A stretch of DNA of 64,000 nt from Mesorhizobium sp. NZP2077. GTDB taxonomy: Bacteria > Pseudomonadota > Alphaproteobacteria > Rhizobiales > Rhizobiaceae. Positions within the stretch are counted from its first letter, which is position 1, and the number at the start of each line of letters is the position of its first letter. This document shows, piece by piece, positions 16,782 through 25,169 of the stretch. Both the position numbers and the translations under genes were made by a program. The stretch covers positions 5,586,001 through 5,650,000 of the forward strand of contig NZ_CP051293.1 in the NCBI RefSeq assembly GCF_013170805.1, read 5' to 3'. The notes beneath the pieces are model-generated. The model searched no databases, was not told where the DNA came from, and saw nothing but the letters and a program-made list of their open reading frames with translations.

Positions 16782-17036
16782 ATGCCACAGCGCCGCGATC
16801 TTACCATAGATGAGGCCGTCCAGGATCCGATGATCCGGCTGGTCATGAAGGCAGATGGGGTTGACCCCCGCGCCTTCGAGAAAATGCTTCGCTCGCTTGC
16901 CTACGAGCAGCGTCGCGAGGAGCCGTTGCTGCGTTCGCTGGACGAGTCCAGTGACGGGCGCGGCCAAAGGCTGTCCAAGGTTGCCAATGCCTTCGGTAGG
17001 GCAAGAGCAGCCGGCGAGGCATGTGTGTCGTGGTAA
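16782..17036 (+). CDS. Small conserved-looking protein upstream of the RND pump, function unknown
   Basis: An 84-residue frame with a strong ribosome-binding site (AAGGAG, 8 bases before the ATG). The product is charged, without membrane segments, and reads as two short helices (IDEAVQDPMIRLVMKADGVD, then a basic Arg-rich tail). It overlaps the start of the pump gene, suggesting coupling. I recognise no family; it could be a regulator or a translational leader for the pump. Confidence 0.6.
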   Translation: MPQRRDLTIDEAVQDPMIRLVMKADGVDPRAFEKMLRSLAYEQRREEPLLRSLDESSDGRGQRLSKVANAFGRARAAGEACVSW

Positions 17037-20000
17037 ACTTTTTCATCCACCGTCCGATCTTCGCCTCGGCGATCGCCATCATCATGGTGCTCGCCGGGAC
17101 GATTTGTTATTTCCTGCTGCCGGTCTCGCAGTTTCCCGACATCACGCCGCCCCAGGTCGTGGTCAGCGCCCACTATCCGGGCGCCAGCGCGCAGGTTGTG
17201 GCCGATACGGTGACGACGCCGCTGGAGCAGCAGATCAACGGCGTGCAGGGCATGACCTACATGTCGTCGACGAGCTCCAATGACGGCTCCTCGACCATCA
17301 CCATTACCTTCGATGTCGGCTATTCGCTCAGCACCGCCGCCGTCGACGTCCAGAATCGCGTCTCGCAGGCGGCTTCGTCGCTGCCGGCGATCGTCAACCA
17401 GGGCGGCGTGACGATCAAGAAGCAGAACCCGAACTTCGTCCTGATCGTCAACCTCACCTCGCCCGACAAGTCCATCGATCCGGTGGCGCTCTCGAACCTT
17501 GCCTATCTGCAGGTCGTCGATCCCCTGAAGCGTCTGCAAGGCGTCGGCGACGTGCAGATCTTCGGCGAACGGCGCTATTCGATGCGCGTCTGGCTCGATC
17601 CCGACAAGCTCGCCAATCTCGGCATCACCGCAGTCGATGTGCAGAATGCTATCGCCGAACAGAACGTCCAGGTGGCCGCCGGCAAGATCGGCCAGTCGCC
17701 GGCTCCCGCCGGCACCGCCTTCGAAATGCAGGTCAACGCCGTTGGCCGCCTGAGCGACCCGAAGGAATTCGGTGACATCGTGGTGCGCGCCAACACCGAC
17801 ACCGGCTCGCTGGTGAGGCTGCGCGACGTCGCCCGCATCGAGCTCGGCGCCCTGCAATATTCGTCGTCGGCCTTCTTCGGCAAGGATCCGACCGTCGTGC
17901 TCGCCGTCTACCAGATGCCCGGTTCCAACGCACTCGACCTTCAGCAGCGCGTCAAGGACAAGATGCAGGAGTTGTCCGGCCGTTTCCCGAAGGGCGTCTC
18001 CTACGCCATGCACTACGACACGACGCGGTTCGTCTCGGCCTCGATGCATGACGTGCTGATCACGCTCGGCGAAGCCCTGGTGCTCGTCGTCGCCGTGGTG
18101 TTCGTCTTCCTGCAGAGCTGGCGCACGACAATCATCCCGACCATCGCCATTCCGGTGTCGCTGGTGGCGACGCTCGTCGTCATGGAGATGATGGGCTTCT
18201 CGCTCAACATGCTCTCGCTGCTTGGCATGGTGCTGGCGATCGGCCTTGTCGTCGACGATGCCATCGTGGTGGTCGAGAATGTCGAAAGACAGCTCGAGGC
18301 TGGGTTGAAACCACTGGCGGCGACCAGGGCCGCCATGGCCGAAGTCACCGGCCCGATCATCGCCACCACCGCCGTGCTGATGGCGGTGTTCGTGCCGGTC
18401 GCCTTCATTCCCGGCGTTTCCGGCAAGCTCTACAACCAGTTCGCGCTAACGGTGGCGATTTCGGTCGGTATTTCCGCCTTCAATTCGCTGACGCTCAGCC
18501 CCGCGCTTAGCGCCGCCTTCCTGCGCCATCGCGGCGAGACGCAGTTCGTGCTGTTCCGCTGGTTCAATACGGGTTTCGATAAACTGTCGCATGCCTACGC
18601 CCGTGGCGTGCGCATTCTCATCCGCTTGCGCTGGATCATGCTCGGCCTGTTCGCGGCCGGGCTGGTCGCCACCTATTTCGTCTGGCAGAAGCTACCCTCG
18701 ACCTTCCTCCCGACCGAGGACCAGGGTTATTTCTTCGTCGTCATCCAGCTGCCCGACGGTGCCTCGCTGGAGCGCACGGACGCGGTGGCGCAGAAGGCGC
18801 GCGACATCCTGCAGGCGACGCCCGGCGTCGACATTGTCGGCTCGATCAGCGGCCTGAACTTCCTGACCAGCGCCGCGCAGTCGAACTCGGCGGTCGAGTT
18901 TGCTATCCTGAAGCCCTGGGAAGAGCGCGGCCCTGATCAAAACGCGTCGAAGCTCGTCGCCGACGTACGCGGCAAGCTGTTGCAGATACCGGAAGCCTTT
19001 GCGTTGAGTTTCGATCCGCCTTCGATCCCGGGTATCGGCACCACGGGCGGCTTCGAATTCGTCGTCGAGGATCTCACCGGTCGCGGCAGTACGGCTCTCA
19101 ACGACGCGACGCAAGCCGTGATCGCCGAGGCGCGCAAGCAGCCGGAAATCAATCCGCAGCAGTTGTTCTCGCCGTTCTCGACCTCGACGCCGCAGTTCAA
19201 CTACGACCTCGACCGCAGCAAGGCCAAACTGCTCGGCCTGAACCTGCCCGACGTCTTCAACACGCTGCAGATCTATCTCGGCTCGCTCTACGTGAACGAC
19301 TTCAACCTGTTCGGCCGCACTTTCCGGGTGACCATACAGGCCGACAAGGATGCACGTGCGGGTGCCGCCGACATTTCGCGGCTCTATGTGCGCAATGCGT
19401 CGGGCGGCATGGTGCCGCTGAGCACATTGGGCAAGCTGGTGCCGTTCGTCGGACCGGAAACCGTGCCGCACTACAACAACAACGCCTCGGCCTCGATCAA
19501 TGGCGGCGCCGCACCGGGCTTCTCCTCGGGCCAGGCGGTCGCCGCCATGGAACGGGCCGCGGCCACCGCGTTGCCCAGGGATTTCGGCTTCGAATGGACC
19601 GGCATTACCTTCCAGGAACTCAAGGCAGGATCGATCGCGTCGGTCGTCTTCGGCCTCGCCATCGTCTTCGTCTTCCTGATCCTGGCGGCGCAGTACGAGA
19701 GCTGGGCGATGCCGTTCATGGTGCTGCTGGCGGTGCCATTGGCCTTGTTCGGTGCCTTCGCGGCCCTCTGGGTGCGCGGCATGCAGATCGACGTCTATTC
19801 GCAGATCGGCTTCGTCATGCTGATCGGCCTGGCGGCCAAGAACGCCATCCTGATCGTCGAATTCGCAAGACGACGGCGCGAGGAAGGCCTCAGCATCGTC
19901 GAGGCGGCGATGGAAGCCGCGCGGCTGAGACTCCGGCCGATCCTGATGACGGCCTTCGCCTTCATCCTTGGCGTGCTGCCGCTGATGTTCGCGACAGGCG

Positions 20001-20209
20001 CCGGTGCTGCAAGCCGGCAGTCGATCGGCACCACAGTGTTTGGAGGCATGGTCGCCGCGACCATCCTGTCGCTGGTGTTCGTGCCGGTCTTTTACGCGGT
20101 CATCGAACAATTGCGGGAACGCCGTGAAGGCGGCGAGCCCGCCTCCTCCAAACACACTGAACCAACTGCCGAACCCGCCTTCCCTCCCCTGGCGGAAGCG
20201 GCCGAATAA
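17030..20209 (+). CDS. RND multidrug efflux permease (AcrB/MexB-type, HAE1)
   Basis: About 1059 residues, full length for the family. The N-terminus NFFIHRPIFASAIAI is standard. The proton-relay aspartates are in TM4 (GLVVDDAIVVVENVER), and the relay-region sequence LAAKNAILIVEFA is in TM10-11. Two large periplasmic loops are complete. It would export drugs or metabolites with the adaptor encoded next; an outer-membrane TolC partner is not nearby. An ATG at 17021 is possible, but the GTG at 17030 gives the usual MVNFF start and better spacing from GAGG. Confidence 0.92.
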   Translation: MVNFFIHRPIFASAIAIIMVLAGTICYFLLPVSQFPDITPPQVVVSAHYPGASAQVVADTVTTPLEQQINGVQGMTYMSSTSSNDGSSTITITFDVGYSLSTAAVDVQNRVSQAASSLPAIVNQGGVTIKKQNPNFVLIVNLTSPDKSIDPVALSNLAYLQVVDPLKRLQGVGDVQIFGERRYSMRVWLDPDKLANLGITAVDVQNAIAEQNVQVAAGKIGQSPAPAGTAFEMQVNAVGRLSDPKEFGDIVVRANTDTGSLVRLRDVARIELGALQYSSSAFFGKDPTVVLAVYQMPGSNALDLQQRVKDKMQELSGRFPKGVSYAMHYDTTRFVSASMHDVLITLGEALVLVVAVVFVFLQSWRTTIIPTIAIPVSLVATLVVMEMMGFSLNMLSLLGMVLAIGLVVDDAIVVVENVERQLEAGLKPLAATRAAMAEVTGPIIATTAVLMAVFVPVAFIPGVSGKLYNQFALTVAISVGISAFNSLTLSPALSAAFLRHRGETQFVLFRWFNTGFDKLSHAYARGVRILIRLRWIMLGLFAAGLVATYFVWQKLPSTFLPTEDQGYFFVVIQLPDGASLERTDAVAQKARDILQATPGVDIVGSISGLNFLTSAAQSNSAVEFAILKPWEERGPDQNASKLVADVRGKLLQIPEAFALSFDPPSIPGIGTTGGFEFVVEDLTGRGSTALNDATQAVIAEARKQPEINPQQLFSPFSTSTPQFNYDLDRSKAKLLGLNLPDVFNTLQIYLGSLYVNDFNLFGRTFRVTIQADKDARAGAADISRLYVRNASGGMVPLSTLGKLVPFVGPETVPHYNNNASASINGGAAPGFSSGQAVAAMERAAATALPRDFGFEWTGITFQELKAGSIASVVFGLAIVFVFLILAAQYESWAMPFMVLLAVPLALFGAFAALWVRGMQIDVYSQIGFVMLIGLAAKNAILIVEFARRRREEGLSIVEAAMEAARLRLRPILMTAFAFILGVLPLMFATGAGAASRQSIGTTVFGGMVAATILSLVFVPVFYAVIEQLRERREGGEPASSKHTEPTAEPAFPPLAEAAE

Positions 20210-20224
20210 GATTGGAGACTAATC

Positions 20225-21379
20225 ATGCGTAAATGGAAAATCGCTTTAGGAACGGCTGTCGCGCTAGGCGCGATCTCGGTGGCCAGCGTCCACCTGCTTG
20301 ACATGGGCAACCTCAGGCTCAGCGCCGGCACGGCCGGAGCGGCGACGCCGGCTCCAGCGGCATTCGTCATGCCGGTGCCGGTGGCAAGCGTGATCAAGAA
20401 GACGATCCCGATCTATCTCGACTATGCCGCCCGCATCGAGCCTATCCGCAGCGTCACGCTGCAGGCGCGCGTGCCCGGCTATTTGCAGGAGCAGACGGCG
20501 CAAGACGGCGCGGATGTCAGGCAGGGCGACCTTCTCTACAAGATCTCGCCTGACGACTTCCAGGCCGCGCTCGACCAGGCGAAAGCCCAGGTCCAGCGCG
20601 ATACGGCAACGCTCGACTATGCGCGTTCCAATCTCGGCCGCGGTACCGAACTCGCCAAGAGCGGTTACCTGGACAAGGACAGTTTCGACCAGCGCACCAG
20701 CACCTTGCGCGAAGCGCAGGCGTCGCTGGCGCTCAACCAGGCGGCCGTGCGCACGGCGGAGCTCAATCTGAGCTACGCCGAGATCCATGCGCCGTTCACC
20801 GGGCGCCTGGGCCGCAACCAGGCTTCGGTCGGAACGCTGGTCAGCGTCGCCGGCACGGTGCTGAACACGCTGGTGCAGCTCGACCCGATCTATGTCACCT
20901 TCAATCCGAGCGAGACGGATCTGGCCGAGATCGAGCAGGCCCGCGCGGCCGGCCCGATCGAGGTCGAGGTCCTGCTTCCCAGTGAGACCGAGAGCAGCCA
21001 GAAGGGCGAACTCACCTTCATCGACAACACGGTCGACCACTCGACCGGCACCATCACCGCCCGCGCCACCATCGGCAATGCGAAGTTCATGCTCATGCCT
21101 GGCCAGTATGTTCGCGTGCGGCTGCATATCAGGCAGCAGCCCGATGCACTGATGGTGCCGCAGACGGCGCTGGGTTCGAGCCAGCTCGGCAAATATCTGT
21201 ATGTCGTCGGCAAGGGCAACACGGTCGACCAGAGGCTGGTCTCGCTCGGCCCGACCAGCGGCGACCTGGTGGCTATCCTGAGTGGCGTCGCCGAAGGCGA
21301 CCAGGTGATTACTGGCAATCTGCAGAAGATCGGACCCGGAATGCCGATCTCGCCACTGCCACAGAAACCGGCTACCTGA
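20225..21379 (+). CDS. RND efflux periplasmic adaptor (membrane fusion protein)
   Basis: A 384-residue adaptor anchored by an N-terminal hydrophobic segment. It has a split lipoyl domain (IRSVTLQARVPGYLQEQ and AEIHAPFTGRLGRNQASVGTLV), a helical hairpin between the halves (LDQAKAQVQRDTATLDYARS) and a beta-barrel region. It follows the permease by 15 bp. The order permease-then-adaptor is the reverse of most AcrAB-type operons. Confidence 0.9.
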   Translation: MRKWKIALGTAVALGAISVASVHLLDMGNLRLSAGTAGAATPAPAAFVMPVPVASVIKKTIPIYLDYAARIEPIRSVTLQARVPGYLQEQTAQDGADVRQGDLLYKISPDDFQAALDQAKAQVQRDTATLDYARSNLGRGTELAKSGYLDKDSFDQRTSTLREAQASLALNQAAVRTAELNLSYAEIHAPFTGRLGRNQASVGTLVSVAGTVLNTLVQLDPIYVTFNPSETDLAEIEQARAAGPIEVEVLLPSETESSQKGELTFIDNTVDHSTGTITARATIGNAKFMLMPGQYVRVRLHIRQQPDALMVPQTALGSSQLGKYLYVVGKGNTVDQRLVSLGPTSGDLVAILSGVAEGDQVITGNLQKIGPGMPISPLPQKPAT

Positions 21380-21423
21380 ATCCCCCGCAGGCCCGGTTTC
21401 CGCGCGGCGCCCCCGACCTTTTC

Positions 21424-22344
21424 TCAGGTCGCGGGCGCCGTTTTCACCAGCAGGCCGACGAGAGCGGCGACATCGGCGCGGTCAGCCTTGGCCGGCGGCA
21501 TGAAGGCGCAATAGGGATGGCCAAGGCGCACCGAGACTGACGAGAGCGCAATCAGGCGGCCAGCCTCCAGGTCGGCCTGCGCCATCACCCGCTGCCCAAG
21601 CGCAATGCCCAGACCCAGCCTCGCCGAGGTTATCGCCAGGCTGGACAGGCCGACACGGCGCCCATGCGACGGGTCCGGCGAGCGGCTGCTGCCGCATGCC
21701 GTGAACCAGTCCGCCCAGGTCGGGTGCGAGGCATAGTTCGGCCCCCAATTGGTGTGGATGAACAAGCTCTCATGCAGATCCGTGAGATCCGGATCGCCAT
21801 TGCCGTACCGGTGCCGAAACTCCGGCGCGCAGACCGGCAGCACATCGTCATGGACGAGCCGGATCATACGCAGGCCGGGATAGTGATAGTCGCCATAGGA
21901 GATGCGCAGGTCCACATTCTGGCGTATCAGGTCGATCGGATCGTCCTCCACCCGCACGTCGATCGCCATGTGCGGGAAGGCGTCGAGCAGTGAGGCCAGC
22001 CTCGGCGCCAGCCACAGTTCGGCCAGCGAGAACGGTACGCTGACGACAAGCCGTGTCCTCAAGCCGCCTTCCAGCATGCGCTTGCCGATGGCCGCAATGT
22101 CGCCCAAAGCGCGCGCCGTCTGCGGATAGATGGCGTGGCCGGCATCGGTGAGCGTGATGCGATTGCCTGTGCGCACGAACAATTGCTTGCCGAACCAGGT
22201 TTCGAGATTGCGGATCTGCTGGCTGACCGCCGCCGAGGACACACCAAGCTCGCTCGCGGCTAAAGTGAAGCTGCCGGCGCGGGCCGCGACTTCGAAGGCC
22301 TTGATCGCGTTCAGCGGTGGCAGCCGTTCCATGATAGGGTCCAT
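21424..22344 (-). CDS. LysR-family regulator (GcvA-like)
   Basis: A 306-residue LysR regulator. The winged helix-turn-helix is at about residues 7-65 (AIKAFEVAARAGSFTLAASELGVSSAAVSQQI) and a substrate-binding domain follows. The much longer frame upstream of 22344 has no LysR similarity and runs antisense to the next gene. It is divergent from the Fe/2-oxoglutarate oxygenase gene with 90 bp between, so it likely activates that gene. A second ATG four codons downstream is possible. Confidence 0.85.
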   Translation of the reverse strand: MDPIMERLPPLNAIKAFEVAARAGSFTLAASELGVSSAAVSQQIRNLETWFGKQLFVRTGNRITLTDAGHAIYPQTARALGDIAAIGKRMLEGGLRTRLVVSVPFSLAELWLAPRLASLLDAFPHMAIDVRVEDDPIDLIRQNVDLRISYGDYHYPGLRMIRLVHDDVLPVCAPEFRHRYGNGDPDLTDLHESLFIHTNWGPNYASHPTWADWFTACGSSRSPDPSHGRRVGLSSLAITSARLGLGIALGQRVMAQADLEAGRLIALSSVSVRLGHPYCAFMPPAKADRADVAALVGLLVKTAPAT

Positions 22345-22434
22345 AAGTTTTTCTTGGCAAGTCGTAATAATTTTCCGCGTTGAGGGAAAGAAATTTTTGC
22401 CGTCTTCTGTGTCCAACCCCTTGGAGCACCCGAC

Positions 22435-23223
22435 ATGAAAGACATTCTCGATCTCGACCGCTATCCACTCGACCGTGAAGGCAGCCCCGAATGGCATCGC
22501 CTCGTCGAACAGTCGATCGAAGCCCTCAGGGCCGACGGCATGTTCAATCTCGAAGGTTTCTTGCTGCCCGGTGTCGCCGAACAGGCGGTGCGGGAAATCA
22601 AGCCGGTGATGGACACGCAGTCCCATGTGCACAAGCGCATGCACAACATCTACTTCAAGCCCGATATCCCCGAACTCGCACCCGGACATCCCGCGCTGCG
22701 CAAGGTCGAAACCATCAGCCACACCGTCTGCGCCGACCAGATTCCCGGCAGCACCGTGCTTGCCATCTACGAGTATGAACCGCTGGTGCGGTTCCTAGCG
22801 GCGACCATGGGCAAGGAAAAACTGCATGTCATGCAGGATCCGCTGGCGCGCACCAATGTCATGGCCTATCGCGCCGGCGAGGCGTTGAACTGGCATTTCG
22901 ATCGCTCGGAGTTCACCACGACGCTGCTGCTGCAGCAGGCGGAGCGCGGCGGCGACCTCGAATACCGCACCGACCTCAGATCGGATGACAATCCGAATTA
23001 TGAGGGCGTCGCCCGGCTGCTCGAAGGGCGTGATCCCGACGCAAAAATCCTGCGCATGAAGCCGGGCACGCTGAATGTGTTTCGCGGCAAGAACACCGCG
23101 CACCGCGTCACCACGGTCGAAGGCGAGCGCGAACGCATGATCGCGGTGTTTTCCTACTATGAGAAGCAGGGAGTTATGTTCAGCGCCGAGGAGCGGGTCG
23201 GCTTCTACGGCCGGGCAGCCTGA
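22435..23223 (+). CDS. Fe(II)/2-oxoglutarate oxygenase, HalD/BesD-like family, hydroxylase-type active site
   Basis: A 262-residue cytosolic oxygenase. The iron site is H154-x-D156 (LNWHFDRSEF) with distal H223 (NTAHRVTT), and R233 is a likely 2-oxoglutarate ligand. The overall sequence resembles proteins annotated as HalD/BesD amino-acid halogenases. True halogenases of that family replace the Asp by Gly or Ala to make room for chloride; here Asp is kept, which predicts hydroxylation, probably of an amino acid or similar small molecule. Divergent LysR; substrate unknown. Confidence 0.7.
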   Translation: MKDILDLDRYPLDREGSPEWHRLVEQSIEALRADGMFNLEGFLLPGVAEQAVREIKPVMDTQSHVHKRMHNIYFKPDIPELAPGHPALRKVETISHTVCADQIPGSTVLAIYEYEPLVRFLAATMGKEKLHVMQDPLARTNVMAYRAGEALNWHFDRSEFTTTLLLQQAERGGDLEYRTDLRSDDNPNYEGVARLLEGRDPDAKILRMKPGTLNVFRGKNTAHRVTTVEGERERMIAVFSYYEKQGVMFSAEERVGFYGRAA

Positions 23224-23280
23224 GAGACCGCATGCGGTGCCAGTTCGTCGGGCGAAAAAATCTGAAAATGCCATCTTGTT

Positions 23281-23296
23281 AGATTGTCGACAATCT
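23281..23296. promoter_or_regulatory. Perfect palindrome, likely GntR/FCD operator
   Basis: AGATTGTCGACAATCT is a perfect 16-bp palindrome whose core, TTGTCGACAA, matches the TTGT-N2-ACAA pattern typical of FCD-type GntR operators. It lies 38 bp before the GntR gene, with a further ATTGTC half-site at 23298-23303. It fits autorepression of the GntR-enolase-transporter genes. Confidence 0.6.
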
Positions 23297-23333
23297 GATT
23301 GTCTTGCTTTCTGTTCTCGCTGGAGTGGGCCGG

Positions 23334-24026
23334 ATGGTGAAGACGGATTTCAGCCCGATTGCCGACACGACGCGCCGCGCCGAGATCGTGGCGCTGCTCA
23401 GACGCGCGATTCTAACCGGCCAACTGCAACCAGGCCAGAAGCTCAATGAGCTCAGGATTTCCGAACAGATGCGGGTCAGCCGCGCGCCCCTGCGCGAGGC
23501 GATGCGCGAGCTGGTGCAGGAAGGCATCCTGACCAGCATTCCCTATGCTGGCACCTTCGTCATCGACGTCACCGCCAAGGACATCGATGACGCCTATTCG
23601 CTCAACCAGGTGCTGGACGAATTCGCCATCGAGTGCACCTGGCCGCTGCGCGACCAGCGCTTCTTCGACGAGCTTGATCGGCGCCACGAAGCGGTGAAGC
23701 AGGCGACCCGCAACCTCGACACCACGAGACAGATCGAAACGGCGCTGCAACTGCACGGCCTGATCTACGAATGGGCCGACAATTCGGTGCTGCTGGAAAC
23801 CTGGCAGCGGCTGACCAGCCGGCTGCAGATGTATTTCGCGTTGCACCAGCATGCGCGCAACGAGCCGGTGCCGGCCGAAGACGTCCATGAGACTTACGTG
23901 CAACTGATGAAGGGCGCCGACATGCGCGCTGCCCAGCGCCATGCCCGCGAGCATATCCACCTCGATTTCGAAGAGCTGCTTTCCTACGCACGCGGCCTCG
24001 AACAGCGCCCATCAAGGGGCGCCTGA
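23334..24026 (+). CDS. GntR-family regulator, FCD subgroup
   Basis: A 230-residue regulator with a winged helix-turn-helix (LNELRISEQMRVSRAPLREAMRELVQEG, about residues 40-70) and an FCD effector domain. A GGAG lies 8 bases before the ATG at 23334; an earlier in-frame start at 23304 has no such site. It is followed at once by two enolase-superfamily genes, which it probably controls through the palindrome at 23281. Confidence 0.85.
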   Translation: MVKTDFSPIADTTRRAEIVALLRRAILTGQLQPGQKLNELRISEQMRVSRAPLREAMRELVQEGILTSIPYAGTFVIDVTAKDIDDAYSLNQVLDEFAIECTWPLRDQRFFDELDRRHEAVKQATRNLDTTRQIETALQLHGLIYEWADNSVLLETWQRLTSRLQMYFALHQHARNEPVPAEDVHETYVQLMKGADMRAAQRHAREHIHLDFEELLSYARGLEQRPSRGA

Positions 24027-24061
24027 TCAATCCCCCGACATTGCAGCCAACGGACAGACAC

Positions 24062-25168
24062 GTGCGGATCGAAACCATCAAGGCCTACCATGTCGTGCAG
24101 CCCTTCGTGGACGGGCCCTACCGGATGTCCAAGGGACGCGAAGCCGACGCCTTCGACGCAGTGATCGTCGCCATCACCGCCGACAGCGGCCTCACCGGCT
24201 GGGGTGAAATGGCGCCGCTCGGCAATTTCTACTCGGCCGCGTTTCCCGCGGGAACGCGCGCGGGCGTGCCGGAAATCGCGCCGCACCTTATCGGCCACGA
24301 TCCGCGAGGGCTGGCCAGCATCGGCCGGCTGATGGACACGGTGTTCAAGGGCCATCCCTACATCAAGTCGGCGCTCGACATGGCCTGCTGGGATCTCGCC
24401 GCGCGCGCCGCCGACCTGCCGCTGGTGACGCTGCTCGGCGGCAAGGAAAGCGATACGGCCGAGCTCTATAAGGTTGTCACCCATGGCAGCGTCGACGCCA
24501 TGGCCGCACTGGCCAAGCGCATCGTCAAGGACGGCTTCCACCGGCTGCAGGTCAAGGTCGGCGGCAATGTCCATGACGACATCGAGCGCGTCACCGCGGT
24601 CGCCGCCTCGGTACCGAAAGGCACCGTGATCTTCTGCGACGCCAATGCCGGCTGGACGCCCTACCAGGCGCGGCAGTTTGCGGACGCCACGCGCGGCATC
24701 GACTATACGTTCGAGCAGCCCTGCACGACGATTGACGAGAACATGTCGGTGCGCCGCATGCTCGACAAGCCGATGGTGCTCGACGAATCCGTCATCTCGC
24801 TCGAGGCAATGCTGGAAATCCATCGCCTGGGTGCGGCCGACGGATTGACGCTCAAGATTTCGCGGCTGGGCGGTATCACCAAGACCCGCCTGATCCGCGA
24901 CGTCGCCGTCGATCTTGGCTTCATGATCACGGTCGAGGACACTGGCGGCGCCGAGATCGACACCGCAGCGATGGCGCATCTGTCGCTGTCGACGCCGGAG
25001 GAGCGCCGGCTGCACGCGATTGCCTTCCATGAATGGGTGACGGTGCGCACCGCCTCGAACAAGCCGCCGGTCACTGGCAGCCGCATGGGCATTCCCGACG
25101 GGCCGGGCCTCGGCATCGACGTCGTTCCGGACCCGCTCGGCGCGCCGTTCTTCGAGATCGGACGCTGA
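24062..25168 (+). CDS. Enolase-superfamily protein, muconate-lactonising/proline-epimerase-like subgroup
   Basis: A 368-residue enzyme. Metal ligands D193, E218 and D241, and lysines K165 (LQVKVGG) and K265 (LKISRLGG) on opposite faces of the active site, place it with Lys/Lys members such as cis-3-hydroxyproline dehydratase, hydroxyproline betaine epimerase and dipeptide epimerases. The usual KxK is QxK here. GTG 24062 is preferred; a TTG at 24041 is also in frame. One base separates it from the next enolase-superfamily gene. The substrate is unknown; the downstream dipeptide-type transporter suggests an amino-acid derivative. Confidence 0.75.
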   Translation: MRIETIKAYHVVQPFVDGPYRMSKGREADAFDAVIVAITADSGLTGWGEMAPLGNFYSAAFPAGTRAGVPEIAPHLIGHDPRGLASIGRLMDTVFKGHPYIKSALDMACWDLAARAADLPLVTLLGGKESDTAELYKVVTHGSVDAMAALAKRIVKDGFHRLQVKVGGNVHDDIERVTAVAASVPKGTVIFCDANAGWTPYQARQFADATRGIDYTFEQPCTTIDENMSVRRMLDKPMVLDESVISLEAMLEIHRLGAADGLTLKISRLGGITKTRLIRDVAVDLGFMITVEDTGGAEIDTAAMAHLSLSTPEERRLHAIAFHEWVTVRTASNKPPVTGSRMGIPDGPGLGIDVVPDPLGAPFFEIGR

Positions 25169-25169
25169 G

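Noticed and set aside
18692..20155. A 487-codon minus-strand frame inside the RND pump gene
   Set aside because: Antisense of a clearly conserved RND permease.
22435..23223. Calling the oxygenase an amino-acid halogenase
   Set aside because: The active site keeps the HxD aspartate, which excludes the chloride-binding arrangement of HalD/BesD halogenases.
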